Made by a program: the position numbers and the translations under genes. DNA of 64,000 nucleotides from Carallia brachiata (Eukaryota > Streptophyta > Magnoliopsida > Malpighiales > Rhizophoraceae), in contig JADCRB010000002.1 of the NCBI GenBank assembly GCA_021464245.1, positions 4,214,795-4,278,794 of the forward strand, in the 5' to 3' direction. The notes below the pieces were generated by a model that did no database searches, was not told the DNA's origin, and was given only the letters and a program-made list of their open reading frames with translations. Of the stretch, positions 1 to 10,020 are shown piece after piece (positions within the stretch are counted from its first letter, which is position 1; each line of letters begins with the position of its first letter).

Positions 1-715
1 TCCTTCTATCAAAAAAAACAAGTTAGATACATATATATATATATATAGGATTACGTGCATCAGAAATATTACTCTTTGTATAAATATTAGCCAAGGTTAG
101 GAACGATTTTTTTGAACTCAAATCAAAATAAGATCAAAGTAATATAAATTTGCTGAGTATTTATTAAAAAAATTAAATAAATTATTAAATATTATTAGAT
201 AAATTAAATATAACTATTTTAGTGTTACCTAAAATACAATCATACTGTAAAAGTGTAAATTTATATGTAATCCTTAGTATACTAACAAATCCAGTTAACA
301 AATAGCACGGCACAAGACCTATACTCCAAAGAGTGGATTACATAGTTTCAAATCAATAATAATAATTAGTTATATAATCTTGTATAATGATATATAATAT
401 TTTATTTATATTTTTTTTTGTGAATTCTATATTTCAATAATCCATAGAAAAAAACAATTTATATAATTTTATTTCAATTTCAAAACTATATCTAAATAAA
501 GCAACTGTACTTTTTCTCCTTATAAATTGGGCTGGTTAGGGTTTTTTTTTCTTTTTTATTTTTTTGTTTTTGTTTTTGTTTTTTTTTTTTTTTTGACAAC
601 TATTCTCATTCTTTTTTTTTAGAGTTTTTCTAAACTTAGACCAACTGATTGGGGGAGGGGAGAACAGTTGGGGAGATCTAGGATTCGAACCCTTAACCTT
701 GATAGTAATAATTAG
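1..715. repeat. Tandem unit A, left part (AKR upstream sequence)
   Basis: This AT-rich sequence matches 10015-10712 almost base for base, including the TA run near 35-50, the TTAGCCAAGG stretch near 90 and the AAAGAGTGGATTACAT stretch near 330. A third, more diverged match lies at 37460-38040, directly upstream of AKR pseudogene 2. The unit is interrupted at 716 by an LTR retrotransposon and resumes at 9367. The first bases resemble the LINE tail at 10000-10020, so a further unit probably lies left of the window. Confidence 0.8.
541..711 (-). mobile_element. SINE-like fragment
   Basis: Read on the minus strand there is a pol III B-box-like GGGTTCGAATCC (681-692), then a unique body, then A-rich runs (T-runs on plus at 541-595 and 611-620). 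The A-box end is not recognisable next to the LTR element that begins at 716. A matching copy is at 10554-10705. Assignment rests on the B box and tail only. Confidence 0.4.
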
Positions 716-1541
716 TCTAACGGGCGTAAATTTTGAGTCTACAACAGTTAGAATCGAAAATATAAACAATAAATTACAAAAAAAAATTAAAATAAAAGAA
801 AATTTACGTGGGTCGATTTTCGTGATTCTTCCGATTAGTGTTCCTTTATGACTTCTGTCAAGAGTTACTCGAACTTCATTTTGACAGCAATAAATTCCAC
901 AGTTTTATCTTGAACTTCGTATACTGAAACTAGATCTGATGTAGACATTGAGATTACAGTTAAAAACCGCAGAGACCTGATTTGAGCCGATCTGTCTTAA
1001 TTTCACCGATGGTCGAAGGGACTTGTTTTCGGATGAGCTGCTTGGATTTTGTTGAGCCGTAAGAGGCTTGATCTCAATCGTATTTGTAATATTTTGATAT
1101 TTTTAGATTTATATTATCATAAATTCAGATTTACAGCGATCAGAGAATATAAACCAAAAAATAACTTTAGAAATAGAAACAACAAATTTTATGGGTTTAC
1201 ACCTGAAATATCTCTAAACAAGGAGTTAGGAGAGTATACTGCAGAGTAAAAAAACGTAGAAAAAAGAGAAATTTTGTTAAGAAATTTTCAAAATTTTCTT
1301 TTCTCTCAAGTTCTATGTATTTTTCTATTTGTAGATTTGCTAAATATGTTTTGAACTGGAGAGCGAAGGCCTATTTATAGGGCTATTTTCTCATGTGAAA
1401 ATCACATGGGAAAGGAATAAAACTTTTCTTCTGCGTCGACGTTGCCAATTTTAGCCGACATTGACTTCTTTTTCTTTTTTTTTTTTCTTTTCTAGAAGCT
1501 GAGTTTTCTTTTTTTTTTTTTAATATTTACAAATGCCCCCA
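716..1541 (-). repeat. 3' LTR of the Tat-type element
   Basis: It aligns with 8674-9366 from the CGTAAATTT stretch through the GAAGCTGA stretch near 1495. Its inner end (GCCCCCA, 1535-1541) is the complement of the TGGGGGC start common at plant gypsy LTRs. The outer terminus reads TC where TG is expected. It contains about 110 bases (1305-1430) absent from the other LTR, and many substitutions separate the two, so the insertion is old. Confidence 0.8.
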
Positions 1542-2425
1542 CTTCAAGGGTTGGTAAAGAAGAACTTTGCAGACGTAATTCGAACCGAGTCTTGAAATCC
1601 AGTTTGAAACTTGAGATATCATGATAGATATTGAATGTTGAAATCTTCTATCTTCGGCTAGCCCAACTGTTGTTGGATCTCAATAAGAAACAGGTATTGA
1701 GAAAGTTAGCAGCCCAACCAATATAAAAATTGAAATATTGGCTCTAGGTGAGGTCGAGTTTTTATAGCTCGCAAAATTTTTTATAAGTTTTAAAGTTCCA
1801 TGGCTCCAGTGAGGATGATCTAGTAGATAAAGAACTTAAATCTCCTCATGAGGAAGGTCCAAGACTATAGAACTTCAAGACTTGCACACAGAGAAACGGG
1901 CTGTAATGATGATTTCTGAGTCTGCTCCGACGTAAGGAGAGTAGTTGGAACTTCCCTGTACGTCTGCGCATCTAAAGGAAGATGAGAATAATTGCAGCTT
2001 CTCATCTCTTTGTGGTAGATGTGAACTAATTAGAGTGGTTAGAACTCCATGACATCGATGACGTTGGAGACTGAGTTTCGAGGGATCCCTAAAAGCCCTC
2101 GAGGAGAAACTACTCCTTCTTTTTTTGGCTCGTGCGCCTTCAACTTCTTGATCAAAGAACTTCCTGAGATAAATGTAGAGACTAGCCATTTTCTTTTTGA
2201 GAAAAAGAAGAGTTTAGGGATAAGTGTTATAACTCGGGTATGCAGGATATATATACATATATTAAAGAGTTTTCTTTTTTTTTTTGAAATATTAAAAAGA
2301 AGGTACGTCGAATCGAGTAGAGTCCTCCACAAGCCTTTCCCTCATAAGAGATAAAAGAGACAACGACTGACGCGCGTCACAGAAGTCGTTACCGTGTGCT
2401 GCCAAAGTCGTTGCACCTTATCTTG
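1542..2425 (-). other. Tat element 3' internal region, no recognisable gene
   Basis: This lies between the homeobox pseudogene and the 3' LTR. Short open stretches occur on both strands at 1875-2354, but they overlap one another, have no family motif I recognise, and are best read as non-coding 3' region of the element. Confidence 0.5.
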
Positions 2426-3022
2426 TCAGCCGTCCTGGTGGGGCCTGAGGCGTAGCTCCAACTCAAGTCTGGCCTCGTCTGGTGGGCTGATGATGTTGAC
2501 ATCGCTGGAGCCTTCCAGCTAGTTGATGCTGCTGGAATATTCTAGAAATAGAGGCAAAGTTTCACCTGAATGACTTCATTTTGTTAGAAAATTTCCTCCT
2601 GAAGTTAAGTACTTAGGAGGGATAAATCTTCGACTGACTTCGTAAGACCTACGGCTTTGATCGTTATAGCCTGAAGAGACCATTGCAGTGGTAGAACTTA
2701 GACCTGTTTCATTTGAGGGCGAACTTGTATTGGTGGAATCTACTATCGGAACGGCAGACTGTACTTTGAAAAAAATAGTTCTCAGTGCTATTTTCTTCCT
2801 ATTTCTCTGATTTTGTAACCAATAAAACACATATTTTCCTTTGATTGCCACAAGCGGGCGCAATTGTGAGACAAGTTGGTAAATCTGAGATATATTAAGA
2901 ATAATACCTCCATTGTTGTGAAAGACTTCCTCCAAAATTTACAGTTGTGCCATAGTTGGTTGCCAGCTTGTGCGGGGTGACCTTTCTTCTCTCTTGTCTT
3001 GAGGTTCTGCAATTGGTTCCAT
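2426..3022 (-). pseudogene. WUSCHEL-type homeobox (WOX) pseudogene inside a retrotransposon
   Basis: Reading from the ATG at 3022, one frame carries all three hallmarks of a WUS-clade WOX protein. The homeodomain is at codons 17-77 (2792-2974): W-Q-P-T, then I-L-E-E, G-G-I-I, and recognition helix VFYWLQNQRNRKK where the family has VFYWFQNHKAR. A WUS-box GETLPLFLE is at 2540-2566 (consensus TLxLFP, with Pro replaced by Leu). An EAR-like LELELRL repressor motif is at 2447-2467. WOX proteins are nuclear transcription factors that maintain stem cells. The frame is broken by TAA at codon 28, TGA at 2576-2578 and a TAG near 2520. No intron separates homeodomain and WUS-box, unlike WUS genes, which suggests capture as RNA. 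It shares the strand of the host element and lies between integrase and 3' LTR. Recognition is by motif, not by alignment. Confidence 0.75.
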
Positions 3023-3149
3023 CTTTCTTGTAGCAGAGGAGCAAAGGTCTAGTATATGGTAAAGATCGGTTGAGACTGAGGCTGGGTTTCAGACTCAAAC
3101 CCTCCGTCACTTTTATATTTTTTTTGTTTAGTTCACAGTTTATACTCAT

Positions 3150-3495
3150 ACGGGACAGAAGTTGGATTGGATTTTGAACTTGGGTTCTGGACTTGCGTCT
3201 AGAACTTGGGATTTTTGGGTTTTGGGTTTTAGATTGGATTTGGGTTTTTGGGCTTAGGTTTTGTGTATGGGTTTTAAATTGTACTTGAGTTTTTGGGTTT
3301 TCTTGATTTGGGCTTTTAGATTTGGGTAGAGTTTTTGGGCTTTTGGACTTGGACTTTTTGAATTTGGGTCAAGTGTTTGGGTTTTGGATATAGACTTGGT
3401 TTTCAGGCTTTAGAGTTGGGCTTGAGTTTTCTGATTTGAGCTTAGATTTTCGAGTTTAGATTTTCGCTTGGACTTTCAGATCGGGACTTCCGAAT
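3150..3495. repeat. GGGTTTT/GGCTTTT-rich degenerate tandem array
   Basis: About 340 bases of repeated TTTGGG-T/C-TTTTGG-like words with variable spacers, followed by a long T-rich run (3497-3550). It has no coding potential. It sits in the 3' internal region of the Tat element, where this lineage is known to accumulate tandem repeats. The words are not the plant telomere repeat TTTAGGG. Confidence 0.6.
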
Positions 3496-3589
3496 TCTTT
3501 TTTTTTTTTTTTTTCTTTTCTTCTTTTTTTTTATTTTTTTTATTTTTTTAACATATTTACACGTAATACTGCTTCAGAAATTTACCATT

Positions 3590-4578
3590 GATTGGGCCAA
3601 TTTGAACGTCTTCTTAGTCTAACAGCATGTAATCGTTGTGAGTATAGACCTTCTGTACTAAGTATGGTCCGTCCTATTTAGAACTAAGCTTGTCATCAGG
3701 CCGATGTTTCATGTTGATGGGCCGTTGTACTGTAAGAATAAGGTTTCCAACTTGAAAAGATCGAGGGCGAACCCTGCGGTTGAACGTGTTGGTGAGCCGG
3801 GCTTGGTAGTATTCAAGTTGCTATTGTGCTTTGAGTCTCCTTTCATCAAGGGCTTCTAACTCATCCAGATGTAGGCGAGCATTTTCCTCATGTGTGAGTC
3901 CTTTCAGGACAACCATGCGCAAAGATGGAATCTGTGTTTCCAACGGCAGTATTGTTTCGACACCGTAGACAAGTGAGTATGGCATCGCCTGTGTTGGAGT
4001 CTGGTAAGTTGAACGATACGCCCGTAATGCCTCCAGAATTCTGTTATGCTAATCTCTTTTTTTTTAAAAACTACCTTTTGCAATAGGTTGTCTAAGGTCT
4101 TATTGAATGCTTCAGCCAAACCATTAGCCGGGGCATTATACATTGATGACTTTTACTGCTTGAACTTGAACTTATCGTAGATTTTGTCGATCAAGCTGTT
4201 GTAGAACTACTGGCCATTATCAGTGATGATGAATTGAGGGACTCCATAACGATAGATGAGCTGAGTCCGGATGAAATTGGCAACATGCTCCTTCTTTACC
4301 TCTCTAAGTTGAATAGCTTCGGCCCATTTTGAGAAGTAGTTTGTTACTGAGAGGATGTAAAGGTGATCCAAGGATAACTTTGGCAAGGGCCCCATTATGT
4401 CTGCACCAGCATCATCACGCTTTGCGGCACCATCAAAGAACATCGTCCATGGTGGCAGTGTCTCAATGTAAAAGACCTCTTCATCGGGAAGATCATCTAT
4501 GAGCTTCCGATTGGAGGGGACAGGGTGATCTACAAGGAAGTCTGCTAGAGTTTGTCCTTTGACTGCTTTTTGAGGCAC
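3590..4578 (-). pseudogene. Tat-type RNase H/integrase remnant
   Basis: The first part (4578 to about 4400) ends the RT-linked RNase H (QTLADFLVDHPVP) and starts the second RNase H (MFFDGAAKRDDAGA). The frame then passes directly into the integrase core (DIMGPLPK, VTNYFSKWAEA, YGVPQFIITDNGQ), so most of the second RNase H and the integrase zinc-binding region have been deleted. The core continues at 3904-4143 with YNAPANGLAEAFNKTL in a shifted frame. The C-terminal domain at 3590-3900 reads YQARLTNTFNRRVRPRSFQ and DGPYLVQKVY with stops. Integrase would insert the DNA copy into chromosomes; this one is dead. Confidence 0.8.
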
Positions 4579-4589
4579 GTAGACAATGT

Positions 4590-5115
4590 TATAACTCTAT
4601 AAAATTACTGCCCACTTGGCAAGTCTTCCTAATAAGATTGGTTTAGATAAGATATATTTGATAGGATCAGTTCTGGCAATGAGACGTACCGTGTGAGCCT
4701 ATATGTAATGCCTCAGCTTATCAATGGCGAAGAATAGTGCTAGACATGTTTTTTCAATGGGCGAATAGTTTATCTCTGGACAATACTTCGTTGCCTGTTG
4801 TTATATCAACTGTGATCTCCGTTATGGGCAACGAAAAATCATCTTCGGGACAGGCCCTGTTAAGATCTCGAAAGTCAACACATACCCTTAGCTGTCCATT
4901 CTTCTTTCTTACCGGGACTATGTTGGCAATTCACGTTGGGTAGGTGACCTCTCGAATGAAGCCGGCATTGATCAGCTTGTTGACCTCCTCCTCTATTTGT
5001 GGAATGAATTCCGAGCGGAACCGTCGTTGTGGCTACTTGACAAGACGAACACCTTTCTTTACTGCTAAGCGGTGCATCGCAATCTTTGGGTTAAGTCTAG
5101 ACATTTTTTTGTAAC
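4590..5115 (-). pseudogene. Reverse transcriptase remnant with deleted active site
   Basis: Reading minus from about 5110, the N-terminal fingers of a gypsy reverse transcriptase are visible: EEEVNKLINAGFIREV, then IVPVRKKNGQLRVCVDFRDLN and LPITEITVDITTG. The sequence then jumps to the RNase H region (SPIEKTCLALFFAIDKLRHYI, ending in VPQKAVKG near 4570). The whole palm with the catalytic YxDD motif is missing, and several stops are present. The internal deletion alone rules out activity. Confidence 0.8.
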
Positions 5116-5906
5116 TCCATACGAACACGTCCCTGTATTGACTTAATACCTGAACATATTCTTGCTCTTCTTCTACAGTAAGTAAAGCACTTACAAATGT
5201 AGGTCGGGGATCTTCCGAAGAGTTAAGATTGACCTCCTCGAGTTCATCAACAGTTGCTTGGCCACCATCTTCAAGTTCCAGGGGAGCCTCCCTTACTTCG
5301 CTGTCGGATAAGTAGGAATCAGCCTCCTCGCTAATTGTGACATGAAATGTAGAGCCCCTGACTTTGCTTCTTTGTTTGATAGGATAAGCCTGTTTTGTTT
5401 GGTGGTAATGGTGATGGAACGTTCATCGGCTGCTCGGCTTCGGCTCTTTAGCATGATCCGCACTGGTGACTTCTCTTGATAGTCTAAGCCGGTTCAGAAC
5501 TGTGATGATTGAGAAGTGGTGCCATGTGTGGATGGCAACGTACTCACTGTGCTCGCCTTTGAGAAGTCATAGTCTGCCTTAGCCAAGAGCTTGTATGCAT
5601 TAGGATCGAATCCTTCGTGTGTTCTTCTTTCTGGAAGTGAGCCATCTTCGACTGCCTCTATAAGTGGTCTAACGAAGCCTTTTAATGGTTTTGAGGAAAA
5701 AACTGGCTCAATCTTTGGTATCGACAGGTGTAAGTCATTTAAGTTGTGCAGTTCTTTTGTCTTACGTTGGGTGTGCCTTACTCCTGTTTAGGATCAATAC
5801 AATAAGAGAAAGGAAGTTGACATTCTAGGCGTTGTGACTTTGGTATATAGCGTAGGACTGGAGTGGAGCTCGAAGATGCAACATCCTTCAGGCGAAGTTC
5901 AGCAGG

Positions 5907-7052
5907 CTATGACAGCTTGTCATTTGTCGGAGCCTGAGATTGAGCATTAGCAGGGTCTTCAACAGCTTTTCCCTTTTTGTGGATGCCCCAAGTCCAAGTA
6001 GCTTTTGATGGAATGATTTCTAGATTGTCTGTGTCGGTGTCGAAGACTGCATGTGCCAAATGTGATTCAGCATCATCAAACGGCTTTAAGTCAGCATTAA
6101 CCTTTTGAACGTCATTATTGTAGTACTTGAAGCATTGATGCAGACTTGAGAGCACAACTCCATTTCTATGAATCTATGGTCGTCCTAGTAGCATCTTATA
6201 CGTAGTACGTGCATCGATTACATGAAATAAAGTGCTAGAAGTGAGATTATTGATAGTCAGCTTTAAGCGAATCATTCCAATTGCTTTCTGTCCTCCTTGA
6301 TTAAAGCCATAAATCATCAAGCGGTTTTCTGATAACTCATCAATGCCGATGTCGAACTCCTTTATGGTGGATTTTGGGATAATATTGACTGCCGAGCCAT
6401 TGTTGATCAGAAAATGTTGGATCTTCTGTTCTCTCACATAGCCTGATACATACAGCGGCCGATTATAGGGTTTGGACCCCAACAAGAAATCCTCATCTGA
6501 AAATGAGATAGTGGAATAACATCTGACGTTATTTTGGGTCGTCCGATACTCCGTTGAGCTGGAATTACTCGATGGAAGAGATCCAGCTGAGGTATGGAGA
6601 GTGTTGCTGACTTGGTTCTGCCATACTTCTGTTAATTGTAAAGTTACAAATAACTGAGGGTTAGCGAGAAGAGTTTGAAGAGTTTCATATACCTTCTCAA
6701 TTGTCGACTTTTTGTCATTGAACGGTTCCTTCTTATGGTGTGTCGCCTTTTCTGATGGATTTGAAGTAATAGTGGTCTGGTTTGCCGAGATTATGCGTTC
6801 TTGGTCCAAAATGATTTTATTCTGGCTCTTGAACTTCATGATTAGCTTCTTCAAAACAAAACATTTCCCAGTTGGATGACTTACTATGCAGTGATATTTA
6901 CAGAATTTTGGATCGCTGACTCGATCCTTTTCATTGGGGCACTTGCATTCTGGGAGTTCGATCAATTTCACATCCAAGAGTTGGTCAAGAATGTCTGGGA
7001 CATCTGAGTTGGGAAATAGATATCGCTTCTGCTCCAACTCTCGCAATGTCAC
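5907..7052 (-). pseudogene. gag C-terminus and retropepsin-like protease remnant
   Basis: The upstream part (about 6850-6950) carries the C-x2-H-x4-H-x4-C knuckle typical of Tat-type gag, seen as FCKYHCIVSHPTGKCFVLKK. About 200 residues downstream is the protease: HFLINNGSAVNIIPKST, ending with YKMLLGRP near 6175. Active retropepsins have Asp-Ser/Asn/Thr-Gly at this place; here the Asp is Asn, so catalysis would be lost even without other damage. An in-frame stop separates the following linker (5907-6155) before reverse transcriptase. The enzyme would normally cut the gag-pol polyprotein. Confidence 0.75.
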
Positions 7053-7218
7053 ATTCCATCTTTCCTATTGTTTTGGTTGAATTATTTGAGTCGGAGGATT
7101 TACCTTAACTTTAGTTCCCACTTTTACTGGTGCGACTTCAACAGTCATCACTTCTTTCCTTTTTCTTGAGCTGTTGAGTTTCTTAATATCCCTTCTGCCT
7201 CCTTAATGGTCTAGTTGG

Positions 7219-8466
7219 ATGGGAATCGTGCCCCCGGAAGTCTGGATGCTTATCTTCATATTATGTGCGCGGGTCGTTAGTTCTTCGAAGGTTTGGGATT
7301 TGATGCCCTGCAGGATGTATAACAGCTCTCAATGCATTCCCCGGATGCACATCTCTACGGCAGAAGTCTCTGTCAGGCGATCTTTGCAATACAAACTGAG
7401 GGCACACTATTTATTGATGTATTCAACAATGGGCTCTCCTTTCCTTTGTTTAGTGCTAATAAGTTCTATCATATTTACTGTCCTTCGAGTGCTGAAAAAT
7501 TGTTGAAGAACTCTCGTTGTAACTATTCCCAACTATCGATCGATTCTAGTTCAAGATTTATGAACTAGGTGAAAGTGGTCTCCCTGAGTGAACGAACAAA
7601 CTGCTTTCACCAAGAGATCTCTGTAAGTCCCTACATTGTTGCAGGTTTCAACGAAGTGGGCGATGTACTGTTTGGGATCGTCTCGTCCGTCGAATTGTTG
7701 AAATTTAGGCGGCTGGTAGCCCAAAGGCATGTTGAGACTTTCGATCCGTCTGGTATACAGTTTGACGTACATCTGTGATCCTTGGAAGGATGTAGCTTGT
7801 TGCATGCGGATCGTATTAGCTATCATTTCCTACAATTGTTGAACAGATAACGAAACTACAGAATTTGAGGGTGGCAGTTGTGTAGAACTACCTGGTTGCT
7901 TTTCTGCAGTGAAGACGTCGGCTTGTGTGGCTTCTAGAGTGAAACCGGTTGGATATGGTTGCTCCTCGCGAATTTCAGGATCAATTTGGATCGGGGCTGT
8001 TCCTTTAAGGGCGACGATCTGTTGATATTTTTCCTCCACTACTCTGATTAGCTGCAAAATCTTGTTCTCCAATTTTGCAATCCTTTCTTCTATGCTGGTT
8101 GTGTTGGTCATCATAATGACAACAGATGAGGCTTGCGAAGGACTGGGGTAGAGGATTCCTCTGATTCTTCTGTGTGGATCTCTACAGAATGAGTCGGATT
8201 TTGTTGAGCAGGCTTTGTCGTGTTGCCCTCGACTTCAATCAGTGTGGGTGATCGACTTCTCCATGCGGCAAGAGAGTCAGGGAAGAGATCCTATTACTAT
8301 GCGAGCTGTGGACTCTTCGTTTCGATATTTTGTCGGATTTGGACGGTGAGAAATGATGTCCGTCCACAAGTTCCTGAGTCTGCGTACTTAGGTAGGGTAG
8401 TTGATGCAGGCAGTGGAACAGTTGCCTTCTTATTGGTACTGGCCGCTGTACTTCTCTTTGGTGTCA
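7219..8466 (-). pseudogene. Tat-type gag remnant
   Basis: Gag forms the virus-like particle of the retrotransposon. The likely start is at 8466 (MTPKRSTAASTNKKATVPLP). A coiled, charged stretch follows at 7830-8114 (IEERIAKLENKILQLIRVVEE). The conserved gag core reads MPLGYQPPKFQQFDGRDDPK and AHFVETCNNVGTYRDLLVKA at 7600-7740. A stop at 7827-7829 separates the last two parts, and the frame breaks again beyond 7551. Order and strand fit the protease, RT and integrase remnants that follow. No intact gag can be made. Confidence 0.75.
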
Positions 8467-8650
8467 TTGAAATATTAAATAACTGCTGAAATTTTTCTTT
8501 TCTTTTTTTTTTTGTCCTTTTCCATGTTTTATCTTTTTTTCTTCATTTCTCAACTCTTCTTTTTTTTTTCCTTTTTTTCTTTTTTTTCTTTCCACTGCTG
8601 TTTTTTTTTGTTTTGTTTTTTTAAGGAACAAGAGATGAGAGGTGAAGAGA

Positions 8651-8667
8651 TTCCATCGAACGTGCCA
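8651..8667 (-). other. Putative primer binding site of the Tat element
   Basis: The minus strand reads TGGCACGTTCGATGGAA six bases inside the 5' LTR, in the position of the tRNA primer site. It resembles the TGGCGCCGT... sites of other plant gypsy elements but has drifted. Confidence 0.4.
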
Positions 8668-8673
8668 GAAATT

Positions 8674-9366
8674 TGTAATGACCGTAAATTTCAAGCCTGC
8701 AACAGTTAGACTCGAAAATATAAAAAACAAATTACAAATAAAAATTTAAAATAAAAGAAAATTTACGTGAGGTCGATCTTCGTGATTCCTTTAATTAGTG
8801 TTCTTTTGTGATTCCTGTCAAGAGCTACTCGAGTTTGATTTTGACAGCAATAAATTTCACAACTTTATTTTGAATTGGGTAAACTAAAACTGGATCTAAT
8901 GTAGACGTTTAGATTACGGTTAAGAACCGTAGAGATCTGATCTGAGCCAATCTGACTTAATTTCACCGAGAGTCGAAAGAACTTGTTATTAGATGAACTG
9001 TTTGGATTTTGTTAAGGGCTGTATGAGACTTGATCTCAATTGGATTTGTAATATTTTGATATTTTTAGATTTATATTCTCATAAATTCAGATTTAAAGTG
9101 ATCAAAAAATATAAACCCAAACATAATCTTAGAAATGGAAACAGCAAATTTTTTGGAATTTACATCTGAAATATCTCTAAAAAAAGAGTTAGGAGAGTAT
9201 ACTGCAAAGTAAAAACACGTAGAAAAAGTAAAAATTTCTTAAAAAATTTTTAAAATTTCCTTTTTCTCTCGAATTCTGCGTTGCCAATTTTGAAATTGGC
9301 AACGCCGACATTGACTTCCTTTTTTTATTTTTCTTTTAGAAGCTGACTTTTTTTTTTATGTCTATA
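8674..9366 (-). repeat. 5' LTR of the Tat-type element
   Basis: The partner of 716-1541, beginning TGTAATGACCGTAAATTT on plus. It lacks about 110 bases present in the other LTR and ends in ATGTCTATA rather than the expected TACAAATGCCCCCA terminus. This end has been trimmed or rearranged next to the target duplication at 9367-9371. Confidence 0.75.
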
Positions 9367-9489
9367 ATTAATTATATAATCTTGCATAATAATATATAAC
9401 ATTTTATTTATATTTTTTTTATAAATTCTATCTTTCAATAATTCATAGAAAAAAATAATTTATATCATTTTATTTCAAATCCACCTTTA

Positions 9490-9647
9490 GAAGTGCCTGT
9501 AGCCAATTTCTATGGCTTGGAGCACAGATTGCTTCACTGCTTCATTTCTGGAACCGAATGCGAAGTCTGCAGTGCCAAAGCCTATTAGAGGAATTGTTTT
9601 CCCAGTTGAGCCCAAAGGGGCTTCTGGAATATTGATCGACTTTGCCA
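9490..9647 (-). pseudogene. Aldo-keto reductase exon-1 fragment, copy A
   Basis: From the ATG at 9647 the minus strand encodes an AKR4-type N-terminus ([19 protein letters not shown], ending IEIGYRHF), about 53 codons, nearly identical to exon 1 of the copy at 37061-37386. The sequence breaks off after the HF of the NADPH-site motif YRHFDTA and runs into AT-rich upstream-type repeat instead of the rest of exon 1. It therefore lacks the catalytic Asp-Tyr-Lys-His residues. It sits in tandem unit A, followed on the plus strand by a LINE tail. Confidence 0.85.
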
Positions 9648-9707
9648 TTTTCTTATTTATGTTGTTGCATGGTTCTAATTACAAATGCCTGGAGTCCATG
9701 ACTGGCA

Positions 9708-10020
9708 TCCTAGCAATTGGTGGAAGCAACATCATCATTGACAGTGATTGTCGGGATATTTTTTACAAACTAATAGCCAAACCACAGGATTGGCAGTGTA
9801 CCATAACACCTGTTTTTGTGGGATATTTATAGAATTTTACAGTCCATGAACAATTACTTTTGTTATATTATATGTAAACTATTTAATAAAGTAATAGATT
9901 GGGTCACAAATCAATTTTTATCAGTACTCTATTCTGTGAATTGGGTTAGCAATCTTTCATCTAACCTTCAATTTTTGTTGTTTGTAGACTTTTTACATTA
10001 ATAAATATAGTTTTATTCCT
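9708..10020 (+). pseudogene. LINE RNase H C-terminus and 3' tail, copy A
   Basis: The plus strand reads AIGGSNIIIDSDCRDIFYKL, and after a frame change NKVIDWVTNQFL and VNWVSNLSSNLQFLLFVDFLH. This is the C-terminal half of the RNase H-like domain found in plant L1-type LINEs and related reverse-transcriptase proteins. It ends in a short A-rich tail (10007-10025). It lies between the AKR fragment and tandem unit B, and a second copy is at 11081-11330. Confidence 0.7.

Larger units (their letters stand above)
716..9366 (-). mobile_element. Decayed Ty3/gypsy (Tat-type) LTR retrotransposon with captured homeobox
   Basis: The element reads on the minus strand: 5' LTR (8674-9366), primer site, gag, protease, RT and RNase H remnants, integrase, a WUSCHEL-type homeobox copy, then the 3' LTR (716-1541). 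It is bracketed by a degenerate 5-base target duplication, ATTAG (711-715) and ATTAA (9367-9371). Removing it joins sequence that is contiguous in tandem unit B near 10712. The second, archaeal-type RNase H before integrase (FFDGAA motif) and the style of the integrase C-terminus point to the Tat lineage. Every coding part has stops, frameshifts or deletions, so it cannot move by itself. Confidence 0.85.

Noticed and set aside
681..693. GGATTCGAACCC as a tRNA gene T-arm
   Set aside because: No tRNA cloverleaf or acceptor stem surrounds it; it fits a SINE B box with an A-rich tail. The same applies at 10680, 40630, 48175, 59900 and 60700.
2039..2354. A second coding gene in the Tat 3' region
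   Set aside because: Frames overlap on both strands and show no motif. A degenerate KLQLF in one frame looked like a WUS-box, but a better one (TLPLF) exists at 2546-2560 in frame with the homeodomain.
3150..3495. Interstitial telomere repeat
   Set aside because: The words are TTTGGG/TTTTGGG-like with irregular spacing, not TTTAGGG.
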